Positions 22,825-35,500 of a DNA stretch of 64,000 nucleotides are shown here, in pieces. The position numbers were made by a program, and so were the translations under genes. Origin of the DNA: Mytilus galloprovincialis (taxonomy: Eukaryota; Mollusca; Bivalvia; Mytilida; Mytilidae); contig NC_134851.1 in the NCBI RefSeq assembly GCF_965363235.1, forward strand, positions 24,539,847-24,603,846. The letters run 5' to 3'. The notes under the pieces are model-generated. The model did not search any database, had not been told where the DNA came from, and saw only the letters and a list, made by a program, of their open reading frames with translations. Positions within the stretch are counted from its first letter, which is position 1. The number at the start of each line of letters is the position of its first letter.

Positions 22825-22981
22825 CACTGGCGGATCCAGGGAGGGGGGTACGGGGGTTGGAACCCCCCTTTTTTGGCCGATCAATGCATTTAAATGGGGA
22901 CATATAGCTGGAACCAACCATCCCCCAACCTTATCCTGGGTTGGGAACCCCCTTTTTTTAAAATGGCATGATCCGCCCCTG
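22825..22981. mobile_element. hAT-like MITE (CACTGGCGGATCCAG ... TGATCCGCCCCTG)
   Basis: A 157-bp element with imperfect inverted ends CACTGGCGGATCC and GATCCGCCCCTG. The interior has facing GGGGGG and CCCCCC runs and GATCAATGCATTTAAATGGG. TATGT flanks both sides (22820-22824 and 22982-22986). Related copies are at 50411-50528 and 54261-54446. The termini resemble non-autonomous hAT elements, although an 8-bp target duplication is not seen. The open frames across it are by-products. Confidence 0.6.
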
Positions 22982-22989
22982 TATGTGCT

Positions 22990-23715
22990 TCAAGTAAAAT
23001 GTTTTTTGGGCTTGGATAATGGTATAAAGTATGTTGCATATCGGGTAATGTCTAGTGTGTATAATTTTTGCTTTTTATCGCGAAAATACCCTACGCCAGT
23101 TTCAGGGAGATTAAATCCGAAAACAAGTTTCCTAGTATCAACACGTGTTTTTCTTAATCTCTGTGATGAGTTGGTTCCTGTGCAAACATAATAATAATAA
23201 AAAAGGCTACGCATGCATGACCTTGGGTATCACCGTATATAACTGCATATCAAAGCGAGGTTGATAAATGCAAAATGCACACACGTTCCATCAAAGACGA
23301 AATGCCGTTAAAGTAAAGTGTAGTTGTGTATTGGACAAACAACGAGAACTTAAAACAGTTCAGTTTTCCTTGGCGAGATTTACATTTTCTATATATATGG
23401 GCAGAGCCGTAGCTAGGCGTCACGAACAAACCCTGCAGAGGGTTTGGGATCTCCGATTTAAGGCCCCAGGTAATGCAAGCTTGCAATAGTAATTTATTTT
23501 AAGGTGCAACTTTTAATTCAACGTAAGACATCAGACTTTGATTACCATTGTCAGTAAACCGGCATTTGGTTCTGCAACTATTGGAACGACACATTGATCA
23601 CGATTATCCTTCTTTCTCGTATTTCGAAATAACAATTCCTCCTCTTATATTCTTTATCCACATCTTCCTCCTTCTACAACTCATTATCATTATCATTATC
23701 ATTATCTAATTTCAG
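22990..23715. other. Sequence upstream of the innexin exon, with a repeat fragment and hexamer microsatellite
   Basis: At 23406-23480 there is a GCCGTAGCTAGG repeat piece. At 23681-23707 a TCATTA hexamer is repeated directly before the splice acceptor. The innexin's first coding exon should lie upstream. I could not identify it here. Confidence 0.5.
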
Positions 23716-24874
23716 GATCAACGACTTTGAACTAGCAAGAAAATTGGCAGGAATTAAAGACTTAACAGACGATTCACGAATTCATCAACTAAATCGGTCT
23801 GGTTGTTTGATTTTCTTTATTGCTGTCGCAATAGCCGTTAGTACAAAACTATATGTTGGTAACCCGATTCAGTGCTGGTGCCCTGCTCAATTTACTAAAT
23901 ACCAGAGAGCCTATATCGACAGTTATTGTTGGGTCCGGAATACTTACGTCATCGATTTTAATTCTACTATTCCGAATGACAAATATTTGAGACATGAAAC
24001 CGAAATCCCATATTACCAATGGACTCCTATAATATTACTTTTCCAGGCCGTTTTGTTTTATGTGCCGAGATTGTTCTGGAAAGGTTTTAGTGGGTACTCG
24101 TCTTTGAATATTAAAAAAATTATAAAGAATTCAAACGAAATATCATACAAGTATGGAAAAGAACGTATGGAATCGTTAAAAGGTACTGTTGAATATTTTG
24201 AAAAATACTTAAAAATTAGGAATCGCGTGACAACGAGGCATAGAAATATGGAACAAACGAATGAAACTATTGCTGCTATGGGAATCCATAAGGGAAATTA
24301 TATTGTACTTATATTTCTCCTTACTTCTTTCTTATATGCAGCAACCGCTTTATGTCAAATATTTATAGTAGACAGTCTTCTTGGAATAAGATTTAAAACA
24401 CTAGGGTCAGATATTCTCAAACGCTTTACCATGGGAGATACTTTGTTGGACCCCAACAGATTTCCAATTGTTACGTTTTGTGATTTTGAATTACGACAAA
24501 TGACGAATGTTCAAACATGGACTGTTCAATGTTCATTGCCGATTAACCTATTCAGTGAGAAAATCTTCATAGCGAATTGGTTCCTTTTGGTTATTATGAC
24601 GATTATAAACGCCATCTATTTCCTGTATAATTTGGTATCAACTTTTTTGCCATATCGAGCAGAGGTCTATGTACAAAAGTTTCTTACAGTAGATGGCGTT
24701 CGTACTGGAATGTACCAGAAAATTCCAGAACATTTGACAGAATCACAAAAGGACTTTGTTCATAGCTTTTTGCGTCGGGATGGAGTTTTCTTAATATGGA
24801 TGCTTAGTAATAAAGTCAATCAGGTTGTCGCTGGAGAAATTGTGAATGAACTGTGGATAAACTATACCAAATAA
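23716..24874 (+). CDS. Innexin gap-junction/hemichannel protein, large 3' exon
   Basis: This is a continuous 385-codon stretch ending with TAA at 24872-24874. It has four hydrophobic segments, at about residues 29-47, 105-122, 195-220 and 286-306 (counting from I at 23717). The innexin signature YYQWTP is at 99-104, at the start of the second segment. Extracellular loop 1 has Cys 53, 55 and 71 (QCWCP, YCW) and an N-S-T sequon at 82-84. Loop 2 has Cys 255 and 272 (TFCDFEL, VQCSLPINLF). Innexins form gap junctions and hemichannels in invertebrate plasma membranes. The exon opens after a TTTCAG acceptor (23711-23715) with one base completing a split codon. There is no ATG in frame before the first membrane segment, so the start codon is in an upstream exon not identified here. 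The conserved N-terminal helix region (FELARKLAG) is present. Confidence 0.9.
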
Positions 24875-24935
24875 TGTCAATTTTGTAAAGTAGTGTCTCC
24901 TCTTTGACAGTTTTGAAAATTTAAACTCAATATTA

Positions 24936-24941
24936 AATAAA
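24936..24941 (+). terminator. Polyadenylation signal of the innexin
   Basis: AATAAA lies 62 bases after the stop codon, at a normal distance for a short 3' UTR. Confidence 0.6.
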
Positions 24942-25104
24942 AGACACTGCTATCTTAAATGTTTGGTACACTGTCAGGTTGGCTGTCACTTTGCACAACA
25001 TAGAACCCTATAGGGGAAAAAAACAGAGGACTATTTTTTGTCAGAAAACCATCCACACTGATCTGTGTTCACACTTTTATTAAGACAAAGTGATTATTTA
25101 CGCT

Positions 25105-25335
25105 TAAGGTGGTACCAAACACCTTGATCAAAATTCGTTTGGTTTACAAAAAATTGACAAAATATTTACTTTGACGGTTTGATAAAAATGTAAAAATATT
25201 TAAAAAAAAAGAAGAAAAAAGAACCACATAATATGGGAAAATTTCATTGGACATTTTGAAGTTTGACAAGGACAAACACTTATTTTAAACATTGAGAAGT
25301 TTAGCATATGTCCTTAACAATAGAACATGATTAAA
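25105..25335 (+). repeat. R8 dispersed repeat
   Basis: AAGGTGGTACCAAACACCTT, then TATTTACTTTGACGG and GAAGTTTGACAAGGACAAAC. I recognise this block order as a common mussel repeat. There is no second copy in this window to support it internally. Confidence 0.4.
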
Positions 25336-25339
25336 ACGT

Positions 25340-25837
25340 TTAGTGTTATGTACAGCCTTCAGATAATAATGGCAGTAATGGTAAACAAAATATGCTTATA
25401 TCAACGTTTAAAATGTGATGTTAAAAGATTTAAAAATTGGGTTTTATTTACACTGACCTAAAGTGATAATTCTTTCACTCTAAAATTAAAACACACAAGA
25501 TTTTGTGGTGCGATTTAATAGCTTATTCCGGTATTTTACTATAATTTTTTTTTTAATTTCATTATACTTTATGGAAATTTGAACATTTTAAGTTATAAAG
25601 AAAGTACCAGTACCGTTTCATGATCTTGTTTAATATTATATCGTATGTTAAATATGAAAAAATAGTCTGATTGTTAGGAAACTAAATTCTAAAATATTCT
25701 GTATTGTATTGTTCCTTTCAGATAAATTACATTCTTATCGAACCCAACACATTTATAAAGTATAATGTTCATTCATCTTACAAGGCAAACTCAATATAGT
25801 TATATATTTTTTGACGGATTATAATTCTTGTGAAAAA
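25340..25837. other. Non-coding stretch, nothing recognised
   Basis: AT-rich, with no open frame of note and no repeat recognised. Confidence 0.35.
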
Positions 25838-26095
25838 GGAAGCAGCCTTTTAATTCAACTTTAAGTGATGAAGGGGGTTATGTTTTTCTTTTCTTGAATC
25901 AGAGTTGTTTTCGCCGTTATCAATCAAATATCTTAGAGGTACAACATGTACAATGTATAGCGTAACTGCATTCAGAAAATTTGTTTCTGTTATCGGCTTG
26001 ACCAGAATATTTTTTTCCTATCTAGTCGGGGATCAGAATTCTTTTATACCACCTCCCCGCCCCACTTTCTTTTAATTTAATGTTCGTTCCCTAAT
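25838..26095. mobile_element. Worn PIF/Harbinger-like MITE, same family as 21362-22229
   Basis: GGAAGCAGCCTTTTAATTC stands for the GGGAGCAACCATTTAACTTC end. AAGGGGGTTATGTTTTTC, ATCGGCTTGACCAGAATA and GGGGATCAGAATTC follow in family order. The right end is TTTAATGTTCGTTCCCTAA. The ends have drifted. Confidence 0.5.
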
Positions 26096-26442
26096 TAATC
26101 TCTTAAACCAATATCATGAATATTGACAACACAAATTACGGCAGTTGATATGTATAAAGCCTCTGCGTTAATTTAACAAGTTAAAACAGAACAAACAAAA
26201 ATCATGTTAAAGCAAACAAACGAAACTGAACAGATCAGAACAGAATTGAAAACCGAAAATTGCCAAAAATAAAATAGATGAAATGATGTTATATAAAAGG
26301 AGATGGTATCTGCAAATATTGCAATTAGCAGAAAAAGTGTTGACGGGGAACATTATGTCTATATATGTTCCTGGTTTTGGTAATTAATACATCATCCAAT
26401 GAATTTCAGACTTCGCATCTTTTATGGTATGTCTCAATACGA

Positions 26443-26767
26443 AACAAAAATAGAGGATCCCGAATGGTTATTGAAATAAAAAGTAGAAAAACGTGTTGTC
26501 AAAGCGTGAACACATAGTATGTATCAAAATAGAGGATCCCGAATGGTTATTGAAATAAAAAGTAGAAAAACGTGTTGTCATAGCGTGAACACATAGTATG
26601 TATCAAAATAGAGGATCCCGAATGGTTATTGAAATAAAAAGTAGAAAATCGTGTTGTCATAGCGTGAACACATAGTATGTATCAAAATAGAGGATCCCGA
26701 ATGGTTATTGAAATAAAAAGTAGAAAAACGCGTTGTCATAGCGTGAACACATAGTATGTATCAAAAT
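26443..26767 (+). repeat. 79-bp tandem repeat, four copies
   Basis: AGAGGATCCCGAATGG starts at 26452, 26531, 26610 and 26689, an exact 79-bp period. The copies differ by single bases (for example ACGTGTTGTC, TCGTGTTGTC, ACGCGTTGTC). No coding. Confidence 0.9.
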
Positions 26768-26787
26768 GAATAATTGACATACGGATT

Positions 26788-26973
26788 CAATTGGCCGTTT
26801 CAGAATCTGATGCATTCAGGGTAATATTTTCAAAAGCGTACACCAAATCGTTGTGATTGGTTTAAAACGTTCTAAACAATGGAAATTCAACCAATGACGT
26901 AACGTTATTTTAATTTTGGGGTACGAACAATAAAATTACCCATGATGCTTTAGATTCTGAAACAGCCAATTGG
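26788..26973. mobile_element. MITE with GGCYGTTTCAGAATCT termini
   Basis: CAATTGGCCGTTTCAGAATC on the left faces GATTCTGAAACAGCCAATTG on the right. The mirrored arms continue to GGGTAAT and ATTACCC, with small differences. About 186 bp, lying directly between the 79-bp tandem repeat and an R1 fragment. The superfamily is unclear. Confidence 0.6.
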
Positions 26974-27034
26974 TACAGTTCATAAACATGTGAAATAAAT
27001 GTTTACCATTAACACAAGTTTTTACTGTAAAGAT

Positions 27035-27120
27035 AGTATGAAAATAGAAAGATGTGGTATGATTGTCCATGAGACAACTTGTCAACACAGACCAAATGAA
27101 ACTAAATGTGACCGTATGGG
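27035..27120 (+). repeat. R1 fragment
   Basis: GAAAGATGTGGTATGATTG, CATGAGACAACTTGTC and ACCAAATGAAACTAAATGTG. This is the 5' part of the R1 family only. Confidence 0.6.
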
Positions 27121-27348
27121 TTTCAACCAAGAAGAAAAAAAACCGCCAAAATTGTCTCAAAAACAATTCAATACAACTAATGGTCTGATCAAAATATAAA
27201 AAAAAATGATATTCATCTACATACGATATTTCAGCTGTGTTATATTAATGTATCTAGTGCTAGAGTTACATTATAATTTCTCATACATGTACATGAGTAC
27301 TGATACATTGTCATCTTTGTGTGAAAGAGTAAGGGTAGAGCTTCTCAT

Positions 27349-27556
27349 TCTGGTAGAGAACCCAAGCTTGTCTCATATGCACCTTATTGAGAACCCAAGC
27401 TTGTATCATATGCACCTTATTGAGAACCCAAGCTTGTCTCATATGCACCTAATTGAGAACCCAAGCTTGTATCATATGCACCTAATTGAGAACCCAAGCT
27501 TGTCTCATATGCACCTAATTGAGAACCCAAGCTTGTCTCGTATGCATGTGGTTGAG
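27349..27556 (+). repeat. Expanded block of six 33-bp modules in the first monomer
   Basis: GAGAACCCAAGCTTG recurs at 33-bp spacing six times, where other monomers have two. The module is 11 codons long and open, so a 117-codon frame (27206-27559) runs through it and reads ENPSLSHMHLI repeats. I treat the frame as incidental. Confidence 0.8.
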
Positions 27557-30500
27557 TAAGGGTATAGCTTCGCTAACACAGATGACTGATCCAGTCTCCT
27601 CCACATTTGGTAGAGAAAGGGAAGTGCTTCTCCAATATCTCAATAAGTATTTAGTGGAATTCATCAGAATAATCTAAATGTTATGCTATAATAATGAACC
27701 TAGTTCTATGCTATAATAATGAACCTAGTTCTATGCTATAATAATGAATCTAGTTCTATGCTTTAATAATGTACTTGGTGGGTTGCTTTATCAGTGGTCT
27801 CAGTGTTATGCTATAAGAAAGGACCTAATGCTAAGGTATAATAATGTACTCAATTGAATTGTATTGGAATGGACCTAGTATTGTGTTATAACAGGTCACC
27901 TAGTGTTATGCTATAATAATGGACCTAGTTCTTGCTATAATAATGTACTTAGTGCTATGCTATAAGAATTTATATAGTTCTCAGCTTTATTATGTACTTA
28001 GGGGAATGCTATGATAATACATTTAGTCCTATGCTATAAGAAAAGGATCTTCAGTTTGCTATTATAATGTACTAGTACTTAGTGGAATGGTATATGAATA
28101 GACCTAGTATGATGTTATAATGATTCATCTATTTTTATCTTATAAGATAGGACATAGTTTTCGCTATACAAATGTACCTATGTACTGTTAACATGATTAA
28201 TGGACTGTATAGTGATGTGCTTAATACTATGCTATCACAAGTGACCTAAAGCTATGTTTAATTAATGTATACAGTGCTATTCCATAAGAATGGACCTTGT
28301 TCTCTGCTATAATCATCGGTTGTGCTATGCTAGAAGAATGTAATTATTGGAATTTATTAAGAAAGCACTTAGCACTAGTTATAATAGTGTACCTAGTGTT
28401 ATGCTATAAGAATTGATCTACATATTGCTATGATAATGTACAAGTTGGTATATATTTGATATCTAATCGAAACATGCTGATATATCTGATATGTTTTGTA
28501 CATGTATCTCATTCAAATGATTGAGTTACAATACAATTTCTCATACATGTAAAGGAGTACGGATACATTGTCATCTTTGTGTGAAAGAGTAAGGGTACAG
28601 CTTCTCATTCTGGTAGAGAACCCAAGCTTGTCTCATATGCACCCAATTGAGAACCCAAGCTTGTTTAATATGCATGTGATTGAGTAAGGGTTCAGCTTCG
28701 CTAATACAGATGACTGATCCAGTGCCCTCCACATTTGGTATAGAAAGTGTAGTGCTTTTCCAACATCTTAATGAGTACTAAGTGGAATTTATAAGAATAA
28801 TCTAAATGCTATGCTATAATAATCAACCTAGTTATGTGCTATAATAATGTACTTGGGGTTGCTTTATCAGTTGACTTAGTGTTATGCTATAATAAAGGAC
28901 CTAATGCGATGGTATAATAATGTAATTAGTGGAATTGTATTGGAATGGACCTAGTATTGTGTTATAACAGGTAACCTAGTGTTATGCTATAATAATGGAC
29001 CTAATTCTTGCTGTTATAATGTACTTAGTGCTATGCTATAAGAATTGGTATAGTTCTCAGATTTAATAATGTACTTAGGGGAATGCTATGATAATACATA
29101 TAGTGCTATGCTATACGAAAGGACATTCAGTTTGCTATGATAATGTACAAGTACTTAGTGGAATGGTATATGAATAGACTTAGAACGATGTTATAATAAT
29201 TTACTTAGTGCTATCTTATAAGAAAGGACCTAGCTCTCGCTATAAAAATGTACCTAGTGCTGTTCTTTAAGTATGTACTATTAATAGACTCTATAGTGAT
29301 GTGCTTAATATTATGCTATCAGAATTGACCTAAAGCTATGTTATATTAATGTATCTAGTGATATTTTATAAGAATGGACCTTGTTCTCTGCTATAATCAT
29401 CGGTTGTGCTATGCTAGAAGAATGTAATTATTGGAATCTATAAGAAAGACCTTAGCACTAGTTATAATAGTGTGCCTAGTGTTATGCTATAAGAATTGAT
29501 CTACATATTGCTACGATAATGTACAAGTTGGTATTTGTTTGATATGTAATTGAAACAGGCTGATATATCTGATATGTTTTGTACATGTATCTCATTCAAA
29601 TGATTGAGTTACAATACAATTTCTCATACATGTAAAGGAGTACGGATACATTGTCATCTTTGTGTGAAAGAGTAAGGATACAGCTTCTCATTCTGGTAGA
29701 GAACCCAAGCTTGTCTCATATGCACCTAATTGAGAACCCAAGCTTGTCTCATATGCATGTGATTGAGGAGGGTACAGCTTCGTTAACACAGATGACTGAT
29801 CCAGTGCCCTCCACATTTGGTATAGAAAGTGTAGTGCTTCTCCAACATCTTAATGAGTACTAAGTGGAATTTATAAGAATAATCTAAATGCTATGGTATA
29901 ATAATCAACCTAGTTATGTGCTATAATAATGTACTTGGGGGTTGCTTTATCAGTTGACTTAGTGTTATGCTATAAGAAAGGACCTAATGCGATGGTATAA
30001 TAATGTAAGTAGTGGAATTGTATTGGAATGGACCTAGTATTGTGTTATAACAGGTCACCTAGTGTTATGCTATAATAATGGACCTAATTATTGCTGTTAT
30101 AATGTACTTAGTGCTATGCTATAAGAATTGGTATAGTTCTCAGCTTTATAATGTACTTAGGGGAATGCTATGATAATACATATAGTGCTATGCTATACGA
30201 AAGGACTTTCAGTTTGCTATGATAATGTACAAGTACTTAGTGGAATGGTATATGAATAGACCTAGAACGATGTTATAATAATTTACTTAGTGCTATCTTA
30301 TAAGAAGGACCTAGCTCTCGCTATAAAAATGAACCTAGTGCTGTTCTATAAGTATGTACTATTAATAGACTCTATAGTGATGTGCTTAATACTATGCTAT
30401 CAGAATTGACCTAAAGCTATGTTATATTAATGTATCTAGTGATATTTTATAAGAATGGACCTTGTTCTCTGCTATAATCATCGGTTGTGCTATGCGAGAA

Positions 30501-32599
30501 GAATGTAATTATTGGAATCTATAAGAAAGACCTTAGCACTAGTTATAATAGTGTACCTAGTGTTATGCTATAAGAATTGATCTACATATTGCTACGATAA
30601 TGTACAAGTTGGTATTTGTTTGATATGTAATTGAAACAGGCTGATATATCTGATATGTTTTGTACATGTATCTCATTCAAATGATTGAGTTACAATACAA
30701 TTTATCATACATGTAAAGGAGTACGGACACATTGTCATCTTTGTGTGAAAGAGTAAGGGTACAGCTTCTCATTCTGGTAGAGAACCCAAGCTTGTCTCAT
30801 ATGCACCTAATTGAGAACCCAAGCTTGTCTCATATGCATGTGAGTGAGTAAGGGTACAGCTTCGCTAACACAGATGACTGATCCAGTGCCCTCCATATTT
30901 GGTATAGAAAGTGTAGTGCTTCTCCAACATCTTAATGAGTACTAAGTGGAATTTATAAGAATAATCTAAATGCTATGCTATAATATTCAACCTAATTATG
31001 TGCTATAATAATGTACTTGGGGGTTGCTTTATCAGTTGACTTAGTGCTATGCTATAAGAAAGGACCTAATGCTATGGTATAATAATTTAATTAGCGGAAT
31101 TGTAATGGAATGGACCTATTATTGTGTTAGAACAAGTAACCTAGTGTTATGCTATAATAATGGACCTAGTTCTTGCTGTAATAATGTACTTAGTGCTATG
31201 CTATAAGAATTGGCATAGTTCTCAGCTTTAAAAATGTACTTCGGGGAATGCTATGATAATATATATAGTGCTATGCTATACGAAAGGACATTCAGTTTGC
31301 TATGATAATGTACTAGTACTTAGTGGAATAGTATATGAATAGACCTAGTACGATGTTATAATAATTTACTTACATGTAGTGCTATCTTATAATAAAGGAC
31401 CTAGCTCTCGCTATAAAAATGTACCTAATGCTGTTCTTTAAGTATGTACTATTAATGGACTCTATAGTGATGTGCTTAATACTATGGTATCAGAATTGAC
31501 CTAAAGCTATGTTGTATTAATGTATCTAGTGATATTTTATAAGAATGGACCCTGTTCTCTGCTATAATCATCGGTTGTGCTATGCTAGAAGAATGTAATT
31601 ATTGGAATCTAGAAGAAAGACCTTAGCACTAGTTATAATAGTGTACCTAGTGTTATGCTATAAGAATTGACCTACATATTGCTACGATAATGTACAAGTT
31701 GGTATTTGTTTGATATGTAATTGAAACAGGCTGATATATCTGATATGTTTTGTACATGTATCTCATTCAAATGATTGGGTTACAATACAATTTCTCATAC
31801 ATGTAAATGAGTACGGATACATTGTCATCTTTGTGTGAAAGATTAGGGTACAGCTTCTCATTCTGGTAGAGAACCCAAGCTTGTCTCATATGCACCTAAT
31901 TGAGAACCCAAGCTTGTCTCATATGCATGTGATTGAGGAGGGTACAGCCTCGCTAACACAGATGACTGATCCAGTGCCCTCCACATTTGGTATAGAAAGT
32001 GTAGTGCTTCTCAAACATCTTACTGAGTACTAAGAGGAATTTATAAGAATAATCTAAATGCTATGCTATAACAATGAACCTAGTTCTATGCTATAATAAT
32101 CTACTTGTTGGGTTGTTTAATCAGTTGACTTAGTGCTATGCTATAAGAAAGGACCTAATGCTATGGTATAATAATTTAATTAGCGGAATTGTAATGGAAT
32201 GGACCTATTATTGTGTTATAACAAGTAACCTAGTGTTATGCTATAATAATGGACCTAGTTCTTGCTGTAATAATGTACTTAGTGCTATGCTAGAAGAATT
32301 GGTATAGTTCTCAGCTTTAAAAATCTACTTAGGGGAATGCTATGATGATATATATAGTGCTATGCTATACGAAAGGACATTCAGTTTGCTATGATAATGT
32401 ACTAGTACTTAGTGGAATAGTATATGAATAGACCTAGTACGATGTTATAATAATTTACTTAGTGCTATCTTATAAGAAAGGACCTAGCTCTCGCTATAAA
32501 AATGTACCTAGTGGTGTTCTTTAAGTATGTACTATTAATGAACTCTATAGTGATGTGCTTAATACTATGGTATCAGAATTGACCTAAAGCTATGTTGTA

Positions 32600-35500
32600 T
32601 TAATGTATCTAGTGATATTTTATAAGAATGGACCTTGTTCTCTGATATAATCATCGGTTGTGCTATGCTAGAAGAATGTAATTATTGGAATCTATAATAA
32701 AGACCTTAGCACTAGTTATAATAGTGTATCTAGTGTTATGCTATAAGAATTGATCTACATATTGCTACGATAATGTACAAGTTGGTATTTGTTTGATATG
32801 TAATTGAAACAGGCTGATATATCTTATATGTTTTGTACATGTATCTCATTCAAATGATTGAGTTACAATACAATTTCTCATACATGTAAAGGAGTACAGA
32901 TACATTGTCATCTTTGTGTGAAAGAGTAAGGGTACAGCTTCTCATTCTGGTAGAGAACCCAAGCTTGTCTCATATGCACATAATTGAGAACCCAAGCTTG
33001 TCTCATATGCATGTGATTGAGGAGGGTACAGCTTCGCTAACACAGATGACTGATCCAGTGCCCTCCACATTTGGTATAGAAAGTGTAGTGCTTCTCCAAC
33101 ATCTTAATGAGTACTAAGTGGAATTTATAAGAATAATCTAAATGGTATGCTATAACAATGAACCTAGTTCTATGCTATAATAATCTACTTGTTGGGTTGT
33201 TTAATCAGTTGACTTAGTGCTATGCTATAAGAAAGGACCTAATGCTATGGTATAATAATTTAATTAGCGGAATTGAATTGGAATGGACCTATTATTGTGT
33301 TGTAACAAATTACCTAGTGTTCTGCTATAATAATGGACCTAGTTCTTGCTGTAATAATGTACTTAGTGCTATGCTATAAGAATTGGTATAGTTCTCGGCT
33401 TTAAAAATGTACTTAGGGGAATGCTATGATAATATATATAGTGCTATATATGCTATACGAAAGGACATTCAGTTTGCTATGATAATGTACTAGTACTTAG
33501 TGGAATAGTATATGAATGGACCTAGTTCTTGCTGTAATAATGTACTTAGTGCTATGCGATAAGAATTGGTATAGTTCTCAGCTTTAAAAATCTACTTATG
33601 GGAATGCTATGATAATATATATAGTGCTATGCTATACGAAAGGACATTCAGTTTGCTATGATAATGTACTAGTACTTAGTGGAATAGTATATGAATAGAC
33701 CTAGTACGATGTTATAATAATTTACTTAGTGCTGACTTATAAGAAAGGACCTAGCTCTCGCTATAAAAATGTACCTAGTGCTATTCTTTAAGTATGTACT
33801 ATTAATGGACTCTATAGTGATGTGCTTAATACTATGGTATCAGAATTGACCTAAAGCTATGTTGTATTAATGTATCTAGTGATATTTTATAAGAATGGAC
33901 CTTGTTCTCTGCTATAATCATCGGTTGCGCTATGCTAGTAGAATGTAATTATTGGAATCTATAAGAAAGACCTTAGCACTAGTTATAATAGTGTTCCTAG
34001 TGTTATGCTATAAGAATTGATCTACATATTGCTACGATAATGTACAAGTTGGTATTTGTTTGATATGTAATTGAAACAGGCTGATATATCTTATATGTTT
34101 TGTACATGTATCTCATTCAAATGATTGAGTTACAATACAATTTCTCATACATGTAAAGGAGTACGGATACATTGTCATCCTTGTGTGAAAGAGTAAGGGT
34201 ACAACTTCTCATTCTGGTAGAGAACCCAAGGTTGTCTCATATGCACCAAATTGAGAACCCAAGCTTGTCTCATATGCATGTGATTGAGGAGGGTACAGCT
34301 TCGCTAACACAGATGACTGATCTAGTGCCCTCCACATTTGGTATAGAAAGTGTAGTGCTTCTCAAACATTTTAATGAGTACTAAGAGGAATTGATAAAAA
34401 TAATCTAAATGCTATGCTATAACAATGAACCTAGTTCTATGCTATAATAATCTACTTGTTGGGTTGTTTAATCAGTTGACTTAGTGCTATGCTATAAGAA
34501 AGGACCTAATGCTATGGTGTTATAATTTAATTAGCGGAATTGAATTGGAATGGACCTATTATTGTGTTATAACAAGTTACCTAGTGCTATGCTATAATAA
34601 TGGACCTAGTTCTTACTGTAATAATGTACTTAGTGCTATGCTAGAAGAATTGGTATAGTTCTCAGCTTTAAAAATCTACTTAGGGGAATGCTATGATAAT
34701 ATATATAGTGCTATGCTACACGAAAGGACATTCAGTTTGCTATGATAATGTACTAGTACTTAGTGGAATAGTATATGAATAGACCTAGTACGATGTTATA
34801 ATAATTTACTTAGTGCTATCTTATAAGAAAGGCCCTAGCTCTCGCTATAAAAATGAACCTAGTGCTGTTCTATAAGTATGTACTATTAATAGACTCTATA
34901 GTGATGTGCTTAATACTATGCTATCAGAATTGACCTAAAGCTATGTTATATTAATGTATCTAGTGATATTTTATAAGAATGGACCTTGTTCTCTGATATA
35001 ATCATCGGTTGTGCTATGCTAGAAGAATGTAATTATTGGAATCTATAATAAAGACCTTAGCACTAGTTATAATAGTGTATCTAGTGTTATGCTATAAGAA
35101 TTGATCTACATATTGCTACGATAATGTACAAGTTGGTATTTGTTTGATATGTAATTGAAACAGGCTGATATATCTTATATGTTTTGTACATGTATCTCAT
35201 TCAAATGATTGAGTTACAATACAATTTCTCATACATGTAAAGGAGTACAGATACATTGTCATCTTTGTGTGAAAGAGTAAGGGTACAGCTTCTCATTCTG
35301 GTAGAGAACCCAAGCTTGTCTCATATGCACATAATTGAGAACCCAAGCTTGTCTCATATGCATGTGATTGAGGAGGGTACAGCTTCGCTAACACAGATGA
35401 CTGATCCAGTGCCCTCCACATTTGGTATAGAAAGTGTAGTGCTTCTCCAACATCTTAATGAGTACTAAGTGGAATTTATAAGAATAATCTAAATGGTATG

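Noticed and set aside
22688..23191. 167-codon frame upstream of the innexin
   Set aside because: It runs through the hAT-like MITE (22825-22981). The glycine/proline-rich part is the MITE's G and C runs.
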